Assembly (NCBI GenBank): GCA_015492515.1 | Contig: WGEZ01000055.1 | Location: 1-42,318 of the forward strand | Length of the DNA stretch: 42,318 nucleotides | Source of the DNA: Nitrospirota bacterium | Lineage (GTDB): Bacteria > Nitrospirota > Thermodesulfovibrionia > Thermodesulfovibrionales > JdFR-85 | Direction: 5' to 3' | Part shown: positions 37,679 to 42,318 of the stretch, one piece after another | Layout of the letters: each line of letters starts with the position of its first letter | Numbering within the stretch: the first letter of the stretch is position 1 | Notes under the pieces: model-generated | What the model was told of the DNA's origin: nothing | The model's database searches: none | The model's input: the letters and a program-made list of their open reading frames with translations, nothing else | Position numbers and translations under genes: made by a program

Positions 37679-39517
37679 TCAGAAGAGCCCGACCTGCCTC
37701 TGCCGCCTCTCCGGAGGGGCGTCGGGTATGAAGACCTCCCTCTTGAGGTCGTTCCGGATCGTGAGGAAGGGCGACGGTCTCCGTGAAAGGACCTTACCGA
37801 AGAGGCGCCTCCTCCTGGCATGGGTGATGAACAGCTCATCCCCGGCCCTCGTCATGGCGACGTACAGGAGCCTCCTCTCCTCTTCCACGTCGACACCCTC
37901 CCCCATGCCGAGGGGTATGATGCCCTCCTCCGCCCCTGTTATGAACACCACGGGGAACTCGAGCCCCTTGGCGCTGTGGATGGTCAGGAGGCTGACCGCC
38001 TCGGCTTCAGGGCTGTAGAGGTCTGCCCTGCTGCCGAGGAGGAGCTCCTCCTCTATACCCCTCAGGGCCTCGGCAAGGGGTCTCTTTCTGAAGCCGTAGG
38101 CGATCTCCAGGAGCCCCTCGAGCGCCTCCTTCTCCCTACCCGGGGTGAGGTCGAGACCCGTATCGGCTATTATCCTCCTCAGGATTTCATCGACGGAGAG
38201 GGTGTCCTTCGACCTCCTCAGGGAATCGAGCAGTGATGCGGGGTCCTCGAGGCCCTCTCCACCCTCGACCTCTGCCCTCAGCCCCCGGTGAAGGGGGGTG
38301 CCACGGGGCTGCTTCTGCTCGGTATTGATTGCCCCCGTCAGGGAGGCGGCCTCTCGGGGGTCCAGGACCGCCCTTGCGAAGGTCATCACCGTCCTGACCG
38401 CCCCGGCGTCACGGAGGGGCTCTCCGGTAAAGACCCTGCAGGGTATCCCTGCAGCCTTCAGCGCCCTCTCGACCTCCGGTATCAGGGCGTTTATCCTCGT
38501 CAGGACCGCGAAGTCGGAGAAGGGCCTTCCCTCGGGACGCTGATCCCCTCTCACGAGGCTGTGATGGCCGATCCCTCCGACCCTCCTCTCGATCTCCCCG
38601 GCGACGTACCTCGCCTCCGAGGCTCCGTCGGGCAGGGAGACGATGGTTACCGCCGGGCCCCTCCCCCTCCTCGGCCTGAGCTCCTTCTCCATCCTCTCCG
38701 AGTTACCCCCTATCACAGCCGAGGCCGCCTCGATGATCGTCGAGGTCGAGCGGTAGCTCTCCCTGAGCACCACCGTCTCTGCATCGGGGAAGTCCTCGGT
38801 GAAGGCGAGGAAGTTCCGCACATTCGCGCCCCTGAAGGAGTAGATGGCCTGGTCTGCGTCACCGACGGCGAAGATGTTCCTCCCCTCGTTGACGATACGC
38901 TTGATCAGTCCGTACTGGGCAGGGTTTATGTCCTGGTATTCGTCCACCAGGATGTGGTGGAACCGCGCATGGTAATCATCCCTCGTTTCAGGGTCGCTCA
39001 ACAGCCTCAGGGGCAGCAGGATCAGGTCATCGATGTCGATCAGGCCCTCGCCCTCCAGGGCCTCCTGGTAGCTCCGGCAGAGCTCCCTCAACCATCCGTC
39101 AGGCTCCAGGAGGAGGTTCTTAACGGCGGAGACCTCCCCACAGAGCCGGTCAGGGTTCTTCTCCGGCGCAACCCTCCTGAGGAGGTCGATCTGTTCATCC
39201 CTGCCGATGAGCCTCGCCTCCCCCCTCTGCCTCCTGATGATCTCCAGCCCCAGTCTGTGGAAGGTGCCGATGAAGAGCCCATCGGCGTCCTCTCCCAGGA
39301 GGGCCTGAACCCGCCGGCTCATCTCCGCCGCGGCCCTGTTCGTGAAGGTGATGGCCACAATCCCCCCGGCCGGCACCCCACTCTCCACGAGGTGGACCAC
39401 CCGCATGGCTATGGTGTGGGTCTTCCCCGTACCGGGTCCTGCGACCACAAGGAGGGGTCCGCTGCCGTGACGCACGGCCTTCTCCTGGTCGGGGTTCAGC
39501 CTGGGAAGGGGTTTCAT
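37679..39517 (-). CDS. UvrD/Rep-family SF1 DNA helicase, short form
   Basis: This 612-residue 3'-5' helicase has all SF1A motifs: Walker A G-P-G-T-G-K-T near residue 27, motif II D-E-Y-Q-D-I-N, motif III G-D-A-D-Q-A-I-Y-S-F-R-G-A, motif IV L-R-E-S-Y-R-S-T, motif V T-I-H-S-A-K-G-L-E-F and motif VI Y-V-A-M-T-R-A. It is about 100 residues shorter than PcrA/UvrD, lacking the usual C-terminal extension and having a trimmed 2B region. No nuclease domain is attached, so it is not AddA. An extended -10 ends 9 bases before the ATG. It is likely involved in repair or replication-fork maintenance. Confidence 0.9.
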   Translation of the reverse strand: MKPLPRLNPDQEKAVRHGSGPLLVVAGPGTGKTHTIAMRVVHLVESGVPAGGIVAITFTNRAAAEMSRRVQALLGEDADGLFIGTFHRLGLEIIRRQRGEARLIGRDEQIDLLRRVAPEKNPDRLCGEVSAVKNLLLEPDGWLRELCRSYQEALEGEGLIDIDDLILLPLRLLSDPETRDDYHARFHHILVDEYQDINPAQYGLIKRIVNEGRNIFAVGDADQAIYSFRGANVRNFLAFTEDFPDAETVVLRESYRSTSTIIEAASAVIGGNSERMEKELRPRRGRGPAVTIVSLPDGASEARYVAGEIERRVGGIGHHSLVRGDQRPEGRPFSDFAVLTRINALIPEVERALKAAGIPCRVFTGEPLRDAGAVRTVMTFARAVLDPREAASLTGAINTEQKQPRGTPLHRGLRAEVEGGEGLEDPASLLDSLRRSKDTLSVDEILRRIIADTGLDLTPGREKEALEGLLEIAYGFRKRPLAEALRGIEEELLLGSRADLYSPEAEAVSLLTIHSAKGLEFPVVFITGAEEGIIPLGMGEGVDVEEERRLLYVAMTRAGDELFITHARRRRLFGKVLSRRPSPFLTIRNDLKREVFIPDAPPERRQRQVGLF

Positions 39518-39526
39518 CTCCGGATA

Positions 39527-39535
39527 ATTATATCA
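39527..39535 (-). promoter_or_regulatory. Extended -10 promoter of the UvrD-like helicase gene
   Basis: The minus strand reads TGATATAAT (39535-39527), identical to the murJ element, 9 bases before the ATG. The expected leader is only 2-3 nt, and the GGAG touching the ATG is too close to serve. Confidence 0.45.
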
Positions 39536-39537
39536 CA

Positions 39538-39568
39538 TTGATCAAAGCTCCCCCCTCTCTGTTAAAAT
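39538..39568 (+). promoter_or_regulatory. Candidate promoter of the aconitase gene
   Basis: TTGATC (39538-39543), a 19-base spacer and TAAAAT (39563-39568). The spacer is long and the -35 moderate. It would give a leader of about 180 nt that includes the inverted repeat at 39621-39666. Confidence 0.35.
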
Positions 39569-39620
39569 AGAGGGCCGTTGATTAAGCCGTAAACGGACAG
39601 AGAGTCGATCGACCCGCCGG

Positions 39621-39666
39621 GACACCGGGCGTGGGAAGCACTTCATCGGACCCCTTGCCCGGTGTC
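39621..39666 (+). promoter_or_regulatory. Long stem-loop in the aconitase leader
   Basis: GACACCGGGC (39621-39630) and GCCCGGTGTC (39657-39666) are perfect 10-bp complements around a 26-base loop, about 90 bases before the GTG start. A 10-bp palindrome GTCGATCGAC lies just upstream at 39604-39613. There is no T-run, so it is not an intrinsic terminator. It may be a regulatory RNA fold or a protein-binding dyad. Confidence 0.5.
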
Positions 39667-39757
39667 TCAGGTCTCCCCTGGTACCGGAGCGGATTCCATC
39701 GCTGATACTCTGCATTACCGCGGAGCAGGGGCAGAGGGGTCTTCTACGGAGGAGAGC

Positions 39758-41701
39758 GTGGGCAGAAACATCGTCCAGAAGGTCTTTGAGGCCCATCTTG
39801 TGGAGGGCACCCTCCGGAAGGGTGAGACGGTCTCCCTCAAGGTGGATGAGGTCTATACGCAGGATGCCACGGGTACGATGGCCTGGCTGCAGTTCGAGGC
39901 GATGGGGATGGAGAAGGTGAGGGTGCCCCTCGCTGTAAGCTATGTCGACCACAACATGATCCAGTCAAACTTCCGCAACCCCGACGACCATCTCTTCCTC
40001 CAGACGGCGGCGGCCAGGTTCGGCGCCTACTTCTCCAAGCCGGGCAACGGCATCTGTCACCAGGTGAACCTGGAGCGGTTTGCAAGGCCCGGCTGGATCG
40101 GTCTCGGCACTGACAGCCACACCCCGACGAACGGCGGCATCGGCATGATAGCCATCGGTGTGGGCGGGCTTGACGCCGCCACCGTGATGGCCGGCGTGCC
40201 CTTCGAGATGAAGATGCCGGAGGTGGTCTGCGTCAGGCTCACCGGAAGGCTCCGGAGGCCCTGGGTCACCGCCATGGACGTCATCCTCGAGCTCCTGAGA
40301 CGCCTCACCGTAAAGGGCGGGGTGGGCAGGATCTTCGAGTACGCAGGCCCGGGGGTATCGGACCTGGACGTCACCGAGAGGGCGACCATCGCGAACATGG
40401 GTGCAGAGCTCGGAGCCACTACCTCCGTCTTCCCCAGCGACGACAGGACGCGCCGATTCCTCAGGGCCCAGGGGAGGGAGGAGGACTGGACGAGACTCGA
40501 GGCCGACGATGACGCAGCGTACGACGTGGTCATGGAGATCGACCTCGACGGCCTCGAGCCCCTCATCGCCCGTCCCCACAGCCCGGACAGCGTCGTCCCC
40601 GTCAGGGAGCTCTCAGGCATGAGGGTCGACCAGGTATGCATAGGCAGTTGTACGAACTCCTCCTACGGGGTGATGCGGGCCGTCGCCACCATACTGAGGG
40701 GGAGGCGGATAGCGGAGCATCTGAGCCTCCTCGTGAATCCGGGCTCGAAACAGGTGTACGAGATGATAGCCAGGGACGGCTCGCTCGCTGATATGATTGC
40801 AGCAGGCGCAAGGATGCTCGAGTCCTCCTGCGGGCCCTGCATCGGCATGGGCGGCTCACCGGGGACGGGGCAGGTCTCGGTGAGGTCCTACAACAGGAAC
40901 TTCAGGGGACGGAGCGGCAACAAGGACGCCTTCGTCTACCTCGCAAACCCACTTGCCTGCGCCGTGATGGCCGTGGCCGGAAAGATGATCGACCCGAGGG
41001 AGACGGACTACGAGGTGGAGTACCCCGGTGAGCCGGAGGCCTTCTCCGTCAACGACAACATGCTCCTCCCGCCGCCGGAGGACGGCTCCGGCATCGAGAT
41101 AATAAAGGGGCCGAACATAAAGGAGGTGCCCCTCAAGGAGCCGCTCAAGGATGAGCTGGAGGTCGAGGTCCTTATAAAGCTCGGCGACAACGTCACCACA
41201 GACGATATCATGCCCGCAGGGTCGCAGATACTCCCCTTCCGGTCGAACATACCCGCCATCTCGGAGTACGTCTTCTACAACATCGATGAAGGATTCGCCG
41301 AGAGGGCGAAGGAGGCGAAGGCCCGGGGCGGCGGCGTGATCATCGGGGGGGAGAACTACGGACAGGGCTCCTCGAGGGAGCACGCCGCCATCGCGCCGAT
41401 GTACCTCGGCATCAAGGCCGTGATAGCGAAGTCCTTCGCAAGGATCCACAGGGCCAACCTGATAAACTTCGGCATCCTCCCCCTGAGCTTCTCCAGCCCC
41501 GGAGACATGGAGGGCATAGAGAGGGGAGACATACTGAGGATCAGCGGGGTCGGCGACTCCCTCACCACCGACCAGGTCTACAGGGTGAGAAACCTCACCA
41601 GGGGCACGGAGTTCACCGTCCGGTCCGACCTGAGCAGGCGCGAGCAGGACCTCCTGCTCGCCGGAGGGTTGCTGCCCTTTCTGAAGAAGCGGCTCTCCTG
41701 A
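39758..41701 (+). CDS. Aconitate hydratase
   Basis: Aconitase interconverts citrate and isocitrate in the TCA cycle through a [4Fe-4S] cluster. The 647-residue protein is the shorter, mitochondrial/LeuC-like type common in anaerobic bacteria. It has G-T-D-S-H-T-P-T-N-G-G near residue 125 and the cluster cysteines in I-G-S-C-T-N-S and S-S-C-G-P-C-I-G-M. It continues with N-R-N-F-x-G-R-S-G and a C-terminal swivel domain with G-G-E-N-Y-G-Q-G-S-S-R-E-H. The GTG at 39758 is chosen because GGAGGAGAG lies just before it and V-G-R-N-I-V-Q-K starts the conserved fold. The frame is open 96 bp further upstream, but that part covers the leader stem. Confidence 0.95.
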   Translation: MGRNIVQKVFEAHLVEGTLRKGETVSLKVDEVYTQDATGTMAWLQFEAMGMEKVRVPLAVSYVDHNMIQSNFRNPDDHLFLQTAAARFGAYFSKPGNGICHQVNLERFARPGWIGLGTDSHTPTNGGIGMIAIGVGGLDAATVMAGVPFEMKMPEVVCVRLTGRLRRPWVTAMDVILELLRRLTVKGGVGRIFEYAGPGVSDLDVTERATIANMGAELGATTSVFPSDDRTRRFLRAQGREEDWTRLEADDDAAYDVVMEIDLDGLEPLIARPHSPDSVVPVRELSGMRVDQVCIGSCTNSSYGVMRAVATILRGRRIAEHLSLLVNPGSKQVYEMIARDGSLADMIAAGARMLESSCGPCIGMGGSPGTGQVSVRSYNRNFRGRSGNKDAFVYLANPLACAVMAVAGKMIDPRETDYEVEYPGEPEAFSVNDNMLLPPPEDGSGIEIIKGPNIKEVPLKEPLKDELEVEVLIKLGDNVTTDDIMPAGSQILPFRSNIPAISEYVFYNIDEGFAERAKEAKARGGGVIIGGENYGQGSSREHAAIAPMYLGIKAVIAKSFARIHRANLINFGILPLSFSSPGDMEGIERGDILRISGVGDSLTTDQVYRVRNLTRGTEFTVRSDLSRREQDLLLAGGLLPFLKKRLS

Positions 41702-41712
41702 AGGCCTCCAGA

Positions 41713-41742
41713 TTGACAGAAGGGCCTGATTATATGTATTTT
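41713..41742 (+). promoter_or_regulatory. Promoter of the tRNA-Lys gene
   Basis: Perfect TTGACA (41713-41718), an 18-base spacer and TATTTT (41737-41742), about 20 bases before the tRNA. The stretch up to the tRNA is AT-rich, unlike its surroundings. Confidence 0.55.
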
Positions 41743-41762
41743 ATTATGGTATTCACACTCGA

Positions 41763-41835
41763 GGGCCGCTAGCTCAGTCGGCAGAGCACCGCCCTTTTAA
41801 GGCGGGTGTGCTGGGTTCGAATCCCAGGCGGCTCA
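41763..41835 (+). tRNA. tRNA-Lys (anticodon UUU)
   Basis: A complete cloverleaf can be drawn. The acceptor GGGCCGC pairs with GCGGCTC (one G-U), with discriminator A. The D stem is GCTC/GAGC, the anticodon stem CCGCC/GGCGG with loop CTTTTAA (anticodon TTT), and the T stem CTGGG/CCCAG with loop TTCGAAT. The 3' CCA is not encoded. Confidence 0.96.
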
Positions 41836-41847
41836 TTAGGATCGAGA

Positions 41848-41872
41848 CCTCCGGAGAACCGGGGGCTTTCTT
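41848..41872 (+). terminator. Intrinsic terminator-like hairpin between the two tRNA genes
   Basis: CCTCCGG and CCGGGGG pair over 7 bp (one T-G) around an AGAA loop and are followed by CTTTCTT. It may end part of the tRNA-Lys transcripts. It lies only 10 bases before tRNA-Glu, so that gene would then need read-through. Confidence 0.45.
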
Positions 41873-41881
41873 GAACAGGTC

Positions 41882-41959
41882 GTCCCCATCGTCTAGCCAG
41901 GCCTAGGACATCGCCCTTTCAAGGCGGTAACACGGGTTCGAATCCCGTTGGGGACGCCA
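41882..41959 (+). tRNA. tRNA-Glu (anticodon UUC) with encoded CCA
   Basis: The acceptor GTCCCCA pairs with TGGGGAC, with discriminator G. The anticodon loop CTTTCAA gives anticodon TTC. The T arm is ACGGG/CCCGT around TTCGAAT. The mature end CCA (41957-41959) is encoded, unlike in the neighbouring tRNA-Lys. Confidence 0.96.
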
Positions 41960-42170
41960 AACTTCCTCTTCAAGACCCAGCGGTTAGAGAACACCTGCTC
42001 GTTACATGCCTTTTCAGAATTCTCAGATTATAGCAGTACTGTTGCTGTGCTCTCTGAGTCAGACACGGATATGGCATCTCTCAGGTTTTCCACTGACACA
42101 TCGCCTGACCATGTTCGCTCTTTTTATATACCCAAATCCAGCGATAAGAGAGTTAAACGAAGGCAGCAGG
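41960..42170. other. Lower-GC non-coding-looking stretch after tRNA-Glu
   Basis: About 210 bp with clearly lower GC than the rest of the window. Short open frames exist (for example 42006-42200, beginning M-P-F-Q-N-S-Q-I-I), but none has a ribosome binding site, a recognisable family or the local codon bias. I see no gene here. The change of composition directly after a tRNA 3' end is typical of a former integration site. Confidence 0.4.
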
Positions 42171-42299
42171 GGCAGCACGATCGGGTCTGAGGGGTTTTGA
42201 ATTTTGCGTAAGATTCACCCGAGGGGTGAATAGCAAAATTCACCTCGGAGGCGGGCCGGAGGCCCTGCCGAGAATGACCGAAGACCCCGTCGTGCTGCC
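42171..42299. repeat. Cloverleaf-like nested inverted-repeat element
   Basis: Outer 17-base arms 42171-42187 and 42283-42299 are complementary at 15 of 17 positions. Inside, TGAATTTTGC (42198-42207) pairs with GCAAAATTCA (42233-42242). That stem encloses a perfect hairpin ATTCACCC-GAG-GGGTGAAT (42213-42231). A side branch, CTCGG/CCGAG with GGGCC-GGA-GGCCC (42244-42272), completes a three-way junction. The arrangement is too regular for chance. It may be a structured RNA, a MITE/REP-like element or a transposon end. I do not recognise the class. The window ends 19 bases later at another short palindrome, GCGATTATCGC (42308-42318). Confidence 0.6.
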
Positions 42300-42318
42300 T
42301 CACAACAGCGATTATCGC

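Noticed and set aside
41948-42200. Two ORFs of 80 and 64 codons after or overlapping tRNA-Glu
   Set aside because: One starts inside the tRNA. Neither has a ribosome binding site, host-like codons or recognisable homology.
1-42318. CRISPR arrays, rRNA genes and intact insertion sequences
   Set aside because: Read for direct-repeat arrays, rRNA signatures and transposase motifs. None was seen.

Overview
The window is about 42 kb of gene-dense, GC-rich chromosome with short intergenic gaps, frequent start/stop overlaps and heavy use of AGG for arginine. It carries ferredoxin-type split glutamate synthase, a system II cytochrome c maturation pair (ResB/CcsA), an ATP-dependent corrinoid-activator-like Fe-S protein, several c-di-GMP proteins and an apparent selenoprotein. 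Together these suggest an anaerobic or microaerobic Gram-negative bacterium of the Nitrospirota/Desulfobacterota kind. No rRNA or marker gene fixes the phylum, so this is an inference.

Layout. 1-5.1 kb: the start of an unknown minus-strand gene, a YecA-like protein preceded by a tiny coupled ORF, a nitroreductase, a CPBP protease whose start is broken by a 9-base homopolymer, hisD with a tandem-ACT gene, and a PAS histidine kinase. 5.2-9.7 kb: SPL-like radical SAM protein, MscS channel, murJ, then a small basic protein overlapping trpC. 9.7-14.9 kb: a three-gene glutamate synthase operon (amidotransferase, FMN/Fe-S synthase, and a fused GXGXG + GltD-like + ferredoxin protein), with a 180-nt leader behind a good promoter. 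15.1-22 kb: AddB-like nuclease, polysaccharide deacetylase, DUF167 protein, GspF/PilC and a RACo-like activator whose leader opens with a perfect 24-bp palindrome. 22.1-27.8 kb: a conserved hypothetical gene, the methyltransferase-ccsA-resB operon, an M23 peptidase divergent from it across a symmetrical -10 element, and a hypothetical gene. 27.9-32.5 kb: a c-di-GMP/envelope cassette made of a PstS-like binding protein, a GGDEF cyclase, a Slp lipoprotein and an HD-GYP phosphodiesterase. 32.7-41.7 kb: miaA, a cNMP-binding-domain protein, OsmC, radC, thymidine phosphorylase, a 38-residue protein, the PCYCGC-type selenoprotein candidate, a UvrD-like helicase and aconitase. 41.7-42.3 kb: tRNA-Lys, tRNA-Glu and a lower-GC stretch ending in a cloverleaf-like inverted-repeat structure.

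The most notable find is at 37117-37569 (minus). A membrane-anchored PCYCGC-family protein has an in-frame UGA exactly where a UxxC redox motif forms. The frame stays open for 33 more family-like residues after it, and a SECIS-like hairpin starts a few bases downstream. This reads as a selenocysteine codon rather than a stop.

Promoters show a recurring theme. Several genes (murJ, miaA, deoA, uvrD-like) have an extended -10 (TGN plus a TATAAT-like hexamer) 7-9 nt before the start codon and no usable Shine-Dalgarno sequence, which suggests leaderless or nearly leaderless transcripts.
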